DNA from: Candidatus Fermentibacterota bacterium
Lineage (GTDB): Bacteria; JAFGKV01
Direction of reading: 5' to 3'
Assembly (NCBI GenBank): GCA_016928395.1
Contig: JAFGKV010000221.1
Coordinates: forward strand, 1-15,400
DNA length: 15,400 nucleotides
Under the pieces are notes generated by a model, which had not been told where the DNA came from, made no database searches, and saw nothing but the letters and a program-made list of their open reading frames with translations. A program made the translations under genes and the position numbers. Shown here piece after piece: positions 1 through 6,576 of this stretch. How positions within the stretch are numbered: position 1 is the stretch's first letter; every line of letters starts with the position of its first letter.

Positions 1-1912
1 GGGGCCACGGGTACGCCGCCCCCAGTTGCGCCCATGCGTCGTCCAGACTCATGCCGTAGTAGGCGATCTGCTCCGTGCCCCCACTCCGGAACCGCCACGC
101 CGCCACCTGGCAGTCCGCGCTGTCCTCCTGGTCCATCATCCACGCAACCAGCCGCTGCGGTGACCGCACCTGCGAGAGATACCAGTTGTCCAGAAACATC
201 GAGCTGCTCGCATCCACCAGTAGGCACGCGTGGTTGAACGGTTCGATCTGCAGCCGATGCACCCGGTCGTGCCCGCCGGTCTGGCCCGGGAGACCATCGT
301 CCCCCTCGTACCCGACCCACTCCTCGGTATCGGCGTCCCAGTATGCCGCGGTCCCCGGATTCGCATCCAGCGCATGCCGTGTCACCGCGTCCTCGGCCCA
401 GATCACCAGGCGCCTGTCTCCTGCCATCAGGTTCCGGACGCTGTCCCACGTCACGAGCGGATACCGCCCCACCCACCGGTCCCGCGGGTGCACCACGCTG
501 TCCCACCGTACCGTCTCGAACGGCAGCCCCGCGTACGGACCCTCCAGGGTCACCCGGATGGTGTCGTGCATCCCCTCCGAGAATAGCAGTTCGACTTCCA
601 GCACGTCCCCCTGGACTAGCCGTACCGGCTCGTCTGTCTCCACCGCCAGCTCATCCCCTTCCCAGTGGGCATCGTACACGACCGTCGAATCCCTGGTCCC
701 CCTCGTCTGCCGCACCAACGCCCGATTCACCGGGGGCGCGAAGTTGTCGACGAACACCGTGTCGTGCACCGCGGCCGTATCCCCCGAGTGCGACCACGCG
801 TCCAGGAACACGTCATACCACCCATCCGGAAATCGCGCCTCCTCGTTCCGCGTCGCAGTCCCCGTCCCGCTCGTGTCCACCCTGGTAGGCCAGCAGTTCT
901 CCTCTATGTTCGAGATCCCCTTGGTCACGCTCGGCGCGCTCTCCCCGCAGTTGGTCACGATGTAGCGACAGAGTGGCCAGTCTATGGGCGAAGTCTCAGG
1001 ATCAACGAACGTTGCATAGTATGCCAGTGAGTCCGCCATCTCGAACGGACCCCGCATCATCAGCATGCACCGGTAGGGGATCGTGCCGCCGGTATCGACC
1101 GGGGACACGGAGTATCCGATACCGTAGATCCCTGGATCGTAGTTGCCCCCGGTCACTGCTACGGCGCCAACTACGATGTCAGCTGAGTCCTTCAGGACAT
1201 ACTCCTGCCTCGTCGAGTCCCAGAATGTCTGTGCAAGTTGGATGGTCTCTCGCCTGTCCTTCACGTAGTCGATCGCGTAGTTGTGCCTTCCCACCGCCGG
1301 TCGCGGGGCAAACTCCACATTCTGACTCGGCGCCGGCACCAGACTGTCCAAGGGGTTGCACACCGACCGGGTCAGGTTCCCGACCTCCTCCTCCAGGTAG
1401 AAGTGCAGATGACAGTTCTCCAGATTCGGCCTGAACGGCGCGACCCAACCGAGAACGTCGCCAGAGGAGACCGTCGAATCACGGCCAAGGTCCGGTCGTG
1501 GAATGACATGCCCGTAGTGCCAGGATGGATTGCCGGCCATGGTCCTCGCAATGGTGATGTAGCTCAAGTGGACTTGGTTGCCAGTGAACGTCTGCGCGGC
1601 TGTCACATACCCGCCAAACACCGCCAACACCGCGGTACCGGAGTCCTTGGGGATGTCGACACCGGTGTGATAGCGGATGTTGGCAAGATACTGCTCAGGA
1701 TGGGTTGGGGTGGCCGGTATCGTGTCGATAGCGAACACGTAACCATTCCAATCCCCATACGTCTTGTTGATCGCATGCGCAGAGTTCTGCGGCGCCACCG
1801 GCCACGGAATACCGAATACCTGGTGTGCAGTCCCAAGCAGAACCGCTGCCGTGACCACCACCCAGATCCCAGCCAATGAGCATGTCCTCGCGTCGTGCCT
1901 TCCTGCAGTCAT
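1..1912 (-). CDS. Secreted M23/LytM-type metallopeptidase with a C-terminal VWA-like region, 3' end outside window
   Basis: The frame is open from an ATG at 1912 to the window edge (637 residues, no stop seen). A positively charged start and a hydrophobic stretch at about 14-29 look like a signal peptide, followed by an IPWPV motif that the neighbouring peptidase also has (YPWPF). The M23 hallmarks are complete: H82 and D86 in YHTGVDI, H135 in WHYGHV, and H168/H170 in CHLHF, i.e. the zinc ligands and catalytic histidines of LytM-type endopeptidases. Family knowledge suggests cleavage of peptidoglycan cross-links or secreted proteins outside the cytoplasm. Residues 180-560 are beta-rich and unrecognised. 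At 567-572 DASSSM fits the DxSxS metal site of a VWA domain, which would be cut by the window. The start is supported by a GGGGG ribosome-binding stretch about 7 nt upstream and a 10-nt gap to the preceding gene. Peptidase fold likely; VWA tentative. Confidence 0.85.
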   Translation of the reverse strand, partial: MTAGRHDARTCSLAGIWVVVTAAVLLGTAHQVFGIPWPVAPQNSAHAINKTYGDWNGYVFAIDTIPATPTHPEQYLANIRYHTGVDIPKDSGTAVLAVFGGYVTAAQTFTGNQVHLSYITIARTMAGNPSWHYGHVIPRPDLGRDSTVSSGDVLGWVAPFRPNLENCHLHFYLEEEVGNLTRSVCNPLDSLVPAPSQNVEFAPRPAVGRHNYAIDYVKDRRETIQLAQTFWDSTRQEYVLKDSADIVVGAVAVTGGNYDPGIYGIGYSVSPVDTGGTIPYRCMLMMRGPFEMADSLAYYATFVDPETSPIDWPLCRYIVTNCGESAPSVTKGISNIEENCWPTRVDTSGTGTATRNEEARFPDGWYDVFLDAWSHSGDTAAVHDTVFVDNFAPPVNRALVRQTRGTRDSTVVYDAHWEGDELAVETDEPVRLVQGDVLEVELLFSEGMHDTIRVTLEGPYAGLPFETVRWDSVVHPRDRWVGRYPLVTWDSVRNLMAGDRRLVIWAEDAVTRHALDANPGTAAYWDADTEEWVGYEGDDGLPGQTGGHDRVHRLQIEPFNHACLLVDASSSMFLDNWYLSQVRSPQRLVAWMMDQEDSADCQVAAWRFRSGGTEQIAYYGMSLDDAWAQLGAAYPWP

Positions 1913-1922
1913 CACGCACCCC

Positions 1923-3299
1923 CTATTCCTGAACCACCAGCCTGCTGAACTGCAGCCGGACTGCCTTCTCGAGGAGGAATACACCATCGGGCGATAGGTA
2001 CGGGATGGCCTCGCCCATCCCTCCTATCGGCGATACGTAGCGCTCTCCAACCGGCCTCGGTACCCACAGAAGCTGCACTCCATCCCCTGACAGGATGGTC
2101 AGGCTCCCCCCCTGCTCCACAATCGCCACGATCTCCCCCTCCCGGCTGGTACCCACTCCCGCAATCCGGGCGCCTGTCCGATACTCCCACAGCAGTCTCC
2201 CGGTGCTAGCCTCTCGTATGTGAACAAGGCGCGCCGCCCGGTACACGGCTACCATTCGCGACCCATCCGCCGACATGACAACCTCGGCGGTCGTGGTCTT
2301 CATCAGCTCCGACGCAACGGTCTTCCCTTGGCTGTCAACCACGTACAATGTACCCCCCGACCGTTCCTCTGGTCCGCCCGTTGCCACGGCAGTGAACACC
2401 GCTCGTGATCCGTCGGGGGATATATCCACGATGCCTCCAAACCCCCCTGTCCCCCCCGGCACCGCCTCACTGGCCCACTTCAGTTCGCCCGACTCGTCGC
2501 ACGCCCGAAGCCCACATGTTCGCCCAAAGTCAACGCGATGATCGTAGGGACCTGCCGCCGTGTGTACCACAAATGTCGATCCATCAGCGGAAAGTGCCGC
2601 CCTCTGAAGGTAGCTGAAGCCATTCCGTTCCACACACTCTCCGGCCTTCCCGCAGAACCAGCCTCTCCGGGCTCCTATCTTCACCACTACTTCCCCATCA
2701 TCCGAAATATGCGACACCACGTCCCCGTACCATTCGTATTCCAAGTGCGTATTGTACGGCCCGAACTCCTTCTCCCAGTAGATCCGCCCTTCCACGTCCA
2801 TGTACACCTCACGCCAGTGGGCCTTCTGCTGCCATTGGGCGTTGAGCCGAGCACTCTTGGCTTCTCCGAACTCCGGCGTCAGCCCTCCCCCGGGCGGTGG
2901 CGCCGGCTCCGGAGGTACCTCCGGCCCCTCGATCCGCATCACTCGCACCAGCCAGTACTTCATGTTCCGCGAGGCGTACACCGTGAAACTCCGCACCTTG
3001 TCCCCAGGTCGAACCGCCGGGATGTCCATCGTCGTCCCGTCATCCAACCACAGCTGCTTGGTCCGGTACGCCGCCCAGTGGCGGATCTGGTTCAGGAGCC
3101 ATTCCTTGTCTTCTTGCGGGATGCTCGTGTCGGCTAGCACCGCCTTGATCTCAGGCGGCGGGAACCCCTCCGCGAACACCTCTTCCCCCTCTCCCGGGGT
3201 CTGCCAGATCTCCTCCAACCGCAGCGGCCACTCTTCCTCCGCGAGCACGGATACCGCTGCCACCATCATGATCCCCGCGACCACCAAACCTGCTCTCAT
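1923..3299 (-). CDS. Secreted beta-propeller-like protein, first gene of the second cassette
   Basis: 458 residues from the ATG at 3299. I chose this start over the upstream in-frame ATG at 3455 because it has a strong AAGGAGGGAG ribosome-binding site and opens a clear signal peptide (MRAGLVVAGI then MMVAAVSVLA, cleavage probably before EEEW). Residues 21-125 form an N-terminal region with a charged helix at 60-80; a proline/glycine linker lies at 128-140. The rest carries repeated S-x-D-G motifs (SADGSTF, SPDGSRA, SADGSRM, SPDGVFL) and W-rich strands ending in short turns, typical of WD40/PQQ-like propeller blades. The exact repeat family and ligand cannot be told from sequence. It lies 10 nt upstream of the M23-type peptidase gene, so the two are probably one transcript and may act together in the periplasm or at the cell surface. 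Confidence 0.8.
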   Translation of the reverse strand: MRAGLVVAGIMMVAAVSVLAEEEWPLRLEEIWQTPGEGEEVFAEGFPPPEIKAVLADTSIPQEDKEWLLNQIRHWAAYRTKQLWLDDGTTMDIPAVRPGDKVRSFTVYASRNMKYWLVRVMRIEGPEVPPEPAPPPGGGLTPEFGEAKSARLNAQWQQKAHWREVYMDVEGRIYWEKEFGPYNTHLEYEWYGDVVSHISDDGEVVVKIGARRGWFCGKAGECVERNGFSYLQRAALSADGSTFVVHTAAGPYDHRVDFGRTCGLRACDESGELKWASEAVPGGTGGFGGIVDISPDGSRAVFTAVATGGPEERSGGTLYVVDSQGKTVASELMKTTTAEVVMSADGSRMVAVYRAARLVHIREASTGRLLWEYRTGARIAGVGTSREGEIVAIVEQGGSLTILSGDGVQLLWVPRPVGERYVSPIGGMGEAIPYLSPDGVFLLEKAVRLQFSRLVVQE

Positions 3300-3328
3300 G
3301 ACTCCCTCCTTGAGTTGTGCAGTTCCCT
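3292..3328 (-). repeat. 37-nt leader/start-region repeat, copy 1
   Basis: This segment holds the ribosome-binding site, start codon and first codons of the 458-residue propeller gene, plus about 29 nt of 5' leader. It matches 5397-5433 at 36 of 37 positions. Both copies sit at the same place relative to the ATG. Further upstream, 3381-3416 matches 5490-5525 at 25 of 36 positions, including a shared GCTTGAC, so the paralogy extends to about -115. Confidence 0.85.
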
Positions 3329-3405
3329 CGTTCATTACCCTTCGTCCAGCACGGACACAATCCGCGCAAGGTGTTCTTGTCGGCAAGCTCGGTTCGCCAT
3401 TGTCT

Positions 3406-3447
3406 GGAGTCAAGCGCCATGCTTGTCCGACCACGGCTCTTGACTCC
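3406..3447 (-). terminator. Strong intergenic hairpin, possible terminator or mRNA-end structure
   Basis: Read on the minus strand, the arm at 3447-3432 (GGAGTCAAG then AGCCGTG) pairs with 3421-3406 (CATGGCG then CTTGACTCC): 16 positions with one A-G mismatch and one G-U pair, around a 10-nt loop. It starts about 24 nt after the stop of the upstream peptidase gene and ends about 107 nt before the next gene. There is no T-run after it, so it is not a classic intrinsic terminator; a processing or stabilising structure is equally possible. Confidence 0.5.
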
Positions 3448-3470
3448 ATCATCAAGTCTACACCCTCCAG

Positions 3471-4466
3471 TCAGACTTCCCTCAGCCTCCGCTTTCCGCT
3501 CCCACAATCACTATCGGTATCGGTATCGATCGCGGGTTCCCCTCCGATTGCCCAATCCGACCACCTCGCGTCTTCGTTCCGGGTCGCACTGCTGTCCGCA
3601 TCCCACGCGTCTCCCACCCCCGTCCTCGTGTTCCAGAAGCGGTTCGCTGGCTGCGTGCCGTCGACGCAGGTGTTCGTGATCCAGTACTCGGGTCGTGACG
3701 CGTACACGCTCTTGTGGATGGTCGTCCCAAGCCCCGAATGGCTCGCCACTTGCGTGAACCGGATCGTCGGATCGCTGAACTTGTCCAGCACCAGCGAGTC
3801 TGTCTCGTGAGTGTAGATCCGGAACCCCAGCCGGTACGGCATGAGCTCCTCATCCGTCCCCTCGGGGCTCAGGCTGTCTCTTCCCGCCACCGCGATATCC
3901 ACCTTGCCGGTCAGGGTGTCCTGCAGGACGACCGAGCTGGATCCTTGCCTGCAGAACGTCAATGAGTCGACGATGGGCGGAATGGTATCCACGAACGAAT
4001 CCAGGAAGAGGAGCGGGTTGTTCTTGATAGCAGGGCCGGATGCGGGACCGTCGTTGAGATGTAGGTGGTTGGCGTTTGGGCGTACTCTCCCAATTGCTTG
4101 AGCAAGGCTGATAGTAGACCCTTCCCTCACCGCCGATGTGTCGATCAGCACATGTACGTAGCCAAATCCATTCTGCCATGCCGCATCGCCTGCCCAGAAC
4201 CATGAGCTATCGGCAGGGTAGATGTATCTGACCACGGCTGTGGATATCGCGTACAGAGTATCCGAGATCCCAGGCGCGGGCTGGATGTCCACGCCTGCGT
4301 GGAGCCGGTTGGGGTTCTCGGTCGTGCCGTGCCGATATGCCCCCACCGTCTGCCGGATCACCTGTTGGCTACTCGTCGCATGATCGAACGGCCAGGGGTA
4401 GCTCAGCCCCACACCCGCGAGTCCACAGATGAGCCCTCCAACCAGGAATGCCCTCGCCCCCTTCAT
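3471..4466 (-). CDS. Secreted M23/LytM-type metallopeptidase, possibly shortened at the C terminus
   Basis: 331 residues. A signal peptide (MKGARAFLVGGLICGLAGVG) is followed by YPWPF, as in the paralogue ending the next cassette. The M23 metal and catalytic pattern is present: H56 and D60 in LHAGVDI, H105 in GYVHV, H134 and H136 in NHLHL. Residues 150-280 form a beta-rich region of unknown role. From about 290 the sequence parallels the paralogue (ATRNEDAR against ATRNEEAR), but the FPDGWYDV strand that follows in the paralogue is missing. The protein ends in a short low-complexity DTDTDSD tail and a basic end. The ATG overlaps the stop of the upstream propeller gene in an ATGA, implying translational coupling. 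Substrate is unknown: peptidoglycan or a secreted protein. Confidence 0.82.
   Translation of the reverse strand: MKGARAFLVGGLICGLAGVGLSYPWPFDHATSSQQVIRQTVGAYRHGTTENPNRLHAGVDIQPAPGISDTLYAISTAVVRYIYPADSSWFWAGDAAWQNGFGYVHVLIDTSAVREGSTISLAQAIGRVRPNANHLHLNDGPASGPAIKNNPLLFLDSFVDTIPPIVDSLTFCRQGSSSVVLQDTLTGKVDIAVAGRDSLSPEGTDEELMPYRLGFRIYTHETDSLVLDKFSDPTIRFTQVASHSGLGTTIHKSVYASRPEYWITNTCVDGTQPANRFWNTRTGVGDAWDADSSATRNEDARWSDWAIGGEPAIDTDTDSDCGSGKRRLREV
3512..3529 (-). repeat. Three-copy 6-bp tandem repeat in a gene end
   Basis: Three adjacent 6-mers (TATCGG, TATCGG, TATCGA on the plus strand) encode the Asp-Thr repeat near the C terminus of the 331-residue peptidase. Such a short array is a possible slippage site, but a three-copy array can also arise by chance. 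Confidence 0.5.
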
Positions 4467-5404
4467 GGCTGCTGCTCCACAGGCTTCCCAGTCTTCAGGT
4501 CACGAAGGAGCACCGTCTGCCCTGATGGGGACAAGGCTGCAAGTACGCCCCCCCCAACCTCCAGCCTCCTGTAGGGCAACCCCTCCAGAGTCTCTTGCCA
4601 GGACAGCTCCCCATCCTGGGAGAGCACTCTTACCCGGTTGCCGCCATCCGGGGGTCCAACCAACGACCCAATCACCACCACGCTGGCGTCGGAATCCACC
4701 TCCAGGATCCTCACCTCCTCATTTCGATACTCCTGTCTCCAGTGGATCACTCCACTCGGACTCACCAGCGCAACTTCCGATAGGCTGCCATGCCCGCACA
4801 CGTTGAACAGGTCAGTTCTCGATACGACAATATCCCTGTCCATCATCTTGATCAAAGCGATTCCACATGGCTCCTCGTCTCCGCACCCGCACCCCTTATC
4901 CGAGAGCCTCACCAGCTTCGACGTGCCGGAGGGAATATCCACAACGATGAACTCGCCCAGACTGCGATACACCACACACAGTGTGTCCGACGACAGCAGC
5001 GCCACCCCGCCAGGATGAAGGCCATGCCAGAGAACGTCCGTCGAAAGCCGTTCGTGGCCCGCCTCGTCGATCAGGAGCAGATGACTCCTCCACGGACCAC
5101 GACCGCCGGCAGTGAACGTATAGGTGAGGGGCAACGGATTGACGAGGATCGTATCTTTGGCCGCATAGTCGAACAGCACCACGACCGCCCCAAAGCCCGG
5201 CTCTGCCAGTCGAATCAGCCTCGGCGTAACACTTGCCGCAAACCCCATCTCCATCCGGAACACCACGCTGTCGCCTCTTATCACCACGATGGTCGTTGAA
5301 TCCTCTACCACCGCTTTCAGCTCGGACCGAGCCGGCGAACTGCCGCCCCAGCCCATCAGGAGCACCATGGCTCCTACCGCACCCATCAACTGCCTTGCTC
5401 TCAT
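4463..5404 (-). CDS. Secreted beta-propeller-like protein, first gene of the first cassette
   Basis: 313 residues, beginning MRARQLMGAVGAMVLLMGWG, a signal peptide probably cleaved near the SSPARS segment. The mature part is almost entirely short hydrophobic beta strands alternating with Gly/Asp turns (for example GEFIVVDIPSG, SPSGVIHWRQ, SQDGELSWQ, SPSGQTVLL), as in WD40 or PQQ-like propellers. It is shorter than the related 458-residue protein and lacks that protein's N-terminal extension. A cysteine group at C172, C174, C180 and C203 could form disulfides or bind a metal. The start is fixed by the AAGGAGGGAG site in the leader shared with the other propeller gene. Its TGA overlaps the ATG of the peptidase gene, so the pair is a bicistron. 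No specific function can be named. Confidence 0.75.
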   Translation of the reverse strand: MRARQLMGAVGAMVLLMGWGGSSPARSELKAVVEDSTTIVVIRGDSVVFRMEMGFAASVTPRLIRLAEPGFGAVVVLFDYAAKDTILVNPLPLTYTFTAGGRGPWRSHLLLIDEAGHERLSTDVLWHGLHPGGVALLSSDTLCVVYRSLGEFIVVDIPSGTSKLVRLSDKGCGCGDEEPCGIALIKMMDRDIVVSRTDLFNVCGHGSLSEVALVSPSGVIHWRQEYRNEEVRILEVDSDASVVVIGSLVGPPDGGNRVRVLSQDGELSWQETLEGLPYRRLEVGGGVLAALSPSGQTVLLRDLKTGKPVEQQP

Positions 5405-5433
5405 GGCTCCCTCCTTGAGTTGTGCAGTTCCCT
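5397..5433 (-). repeat. 37-nt leader/start-region repeat, copy 2
   Basis: Second copy of the start-region repeat (36 of 37 identical to 3292-3328; the only difference is at 5406 against 3301). It includes the ribosome-binding site, ATG and first codons of the 313-residue propeller gene. Such conservation in a non-coding leader, while the proteins have diverged strongly, suggests recent copying, gene conversion or a constrained regulatory role. Confidence 0.85.
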
Positions 5434-5894
5434 GGCATGCCCTATGTCCTCCCGCGGCCCGGGCATACCCCGCCGAATGCTACTTCCTCCGGCAACCAGG
5501 GCTCCCCATCGACTCACGTCAAGCCAAGTCTTGATGATCCCATCCCCCATGTTCTCGACTCATCCCGGCCGAGCCCGCGGCCCATTCCCGGTTCCGCGCG
5601 TCCGTAGGTCGGGGCGACAAACGGACCCGACAAAGCGGGTCTCTCCACCGAAACCATCCCCGCTTGTCGACGCCGGCGTGAAATGTCTCGAAATCGTCGG
5701 TGGAAGGATTCCCTGGCGATCCCCTCGAATCCCTTTGGCCGAAGAAGAGCCATTTCGAAACGGCGTTGACACCCTTGAGCAGCGTGAGTGCGCCCGGCGC
5801 CCGCGGAGGCCCCCTGAACCCTGGCTCCTCACTCCTCACTCCTATCTCGCCCCGGCCTGAACTCTGCGGGATCCTCGCCTGACAGGGCTGTTTC
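5434..5894. other. Intergenic region between divergent transcription units
   Basis: I find no convincing gene here; the open frames lack ribosome-binding sites and recognisable protein character. It holds the paralogous upstream block of the propeller leader (5490-5525), a structured repeat (5629-5727), and a short tandem 7-mer, CTCCTCA twice then CTCCTA, at 5825-5844. A GCTTGACG at 5518-5524 (minus strand) could be a -35 element for the propeller gene, but no matching -10 is visible. Confidence 0.6.
5629..5727 (-). repeat. Structured intergenic repeat, copy 1
   Basis: Read on the minus strand, 5713-5662 aligns with 14895-14946 (plus strand) at 40 of 52 positions without gaps, and weaker similarity extends 14 nt further upstream to 5727. 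The core is TTTCACGCCGG, one variable base, then GTCGACA. The GACA opens a hairpin: 5668-5659 (GACAAGCGGG) pairs with 5639-5629 (CCCGCTTTGTC) with one bulged T and a 19-nt loop. The other copy has an unrelated inner stem at the same place, also closed by GACA/TGTC, as expected for a conserved structure. A competing hairpin, GACCCG with CGGGTC (5624-5641), shares the same bases. Confidence 0.65.
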
Positions 5895-5939
5895 TTGACA
5901 GCTCCGCCGGAGAAGGGTATATAGGATTTGTCCTATATA
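5895..5939 (+). promoter_or_regulatory. Promoter of the padR-receptor operon with a PadR-type operator
   Basis: A consensus -35 TTGACA (5895-5900) and a -10 TATATA (5918-5923) are separated by exactly 17 nt. The -10 lies in a perfect inverted repeat, TATATAGGA (5918-5926), TTTG, TCCTATATA (5931-5939). A third half-site, TCCTATACCC, follows at 5947-5956, and a CTCCG-C-CGGAG dyad (5902-5912) sits between -35 and -10. Protein bound to the 9-4-9 repeat would block polymerase; the adjacent PadR gene is the obvious candidate for autorepression. Confidence 0.75.
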
Positions 5940-5972
5940 TGACACGTCCTATACCCCATCCATGGAGTTGCC

Positions 5973-6536
5973 ATGTCATTGGATCACGCCGTCCTTGGGT
6001 TTCTCACCTATGGCCCGTCCACGGGCTACGACCTCAAGAAGTTGTTCGACAGCACGGTTCGCCACTTCTGGCCGGCGGACCAGAGCCAGATCTACCGTAC
6101 CCTCGCACGCTTGGGCGCCCAGGGCTTTGTCGCTCATGAGCTGATCGACCAGGATCCCCTTCCTGATCGCAAGGTCTACTCTCTGACCGAGGACGGCCGG
6201 GCGGAGTTCCTTCGCTGGCTTGCGGCACCCCACGCGCCCGACCCGGTGAGGGAGGGTTCGCTGATTCAGGTGTTTTTCGCGGGCCACCTGAGTGATGAGG
6301 AGATCCTTCGACTGGCGAAACTGCAGGCCAAGGGGTTGCGGCAGCGCATACGGACCCTGGAAGGTTTGTGCCCGTTGCTGGAAGAGCACGCCTCCCAGAT
6401 CGGTACTCGGCGGGATGCGTTCTTCTGGGGAGTGACCTTGGAGCACGGCCTCTTGATGAATCGCGCGGCGCTTCGATGGATCGAGAATGTCATCAAACGG
6501 CTCAAGACTCCGGGCCAGACACCCGTCGCGTCCTGA
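5973..6536 (+). CDS. PadR-family transcriptional regulator
   Basis: 187 residues. The N-terminal third is a PadR winged helix: the opening LDHAVLGFLTYGPSTGYDLKKLF, the QIYRTLARLGAQGFV recognition-helix region, and the PDRKVYSLTEDGRAEFLRWL wing are all typical. Residues 90-175 are a helical dimerisation domain of the PadR C-terminal type (EGSLIQVFFAGHLSDEEILRL and onward). PadR proteins are usually ligand-responsive repressors that control an adjacent transporter, pump or receptor. Here a perfect inverted repeat overlies its own -10, suggesting autorepression, and the TonB-dependent receptor begins 40 nt downstream, probably on the same transcript. The start uses a GGAG site (5964-5967) 5 nt before the ATG. 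The inducing ligand is unknown. Confidence 0.93.
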   Translation: MSLDHAVLGFLTYGPSTGYDLKKLFDSTVRHFWPADQSQIYRTLARLGAQGFVAHELIDQDPLPDRKVYSLTEDGRAEFLRWLAAPHAPDPVREGSLIQVFFAGHLSDEEILRLAKLQAKGLRQRIRTLEGLCPLLEEHASQIGTRRDAFFWGVTLEHGLLMNRAALRWIENVIKRLKTPGQTPVAS

Positions 6537-6576
6537 CACCGCGCCGCTTCGCTCTCATCCGGTGGAAAGAGACGCC

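Noticed and set aside
75-965. A 296-codon plus-strand open frame
   Set aside because: It is antisense to the large peptidase gene, Ser/Arg/Pro-rich with no domain character and no ribosome-binding site; a GC-rich shadow.
3300-3455. A longer N terminus for the 458-residue propeller protein, starting at 3455
   Set aside because: The extension lacks signal-peptide character, includes hairpin DNA, and the ATG at 3299 has the strong conserved ribosome-binding site.
2800-3810. A 336-codon plus-strand open frame
   Set aside because: It crosses the end of one gene, an intergenic hairpin and another gene on the opposite strand, with no recognisable protein features.
5519-5839. A minus-strand 106-codon frame containing FHAGVD, as if a peptidase remnant
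   Set aside because: Sequence before and after the motif does not follow the M23 pattern, and the motif is the core of the non-coding repeat.
5976-6539. A 187-codon minus-strand frame mirroring the PadR gene
   Set aside because: It lies almost exactly antisense to padR, which has clear domain motifs, promoter and ribosome-binding site.
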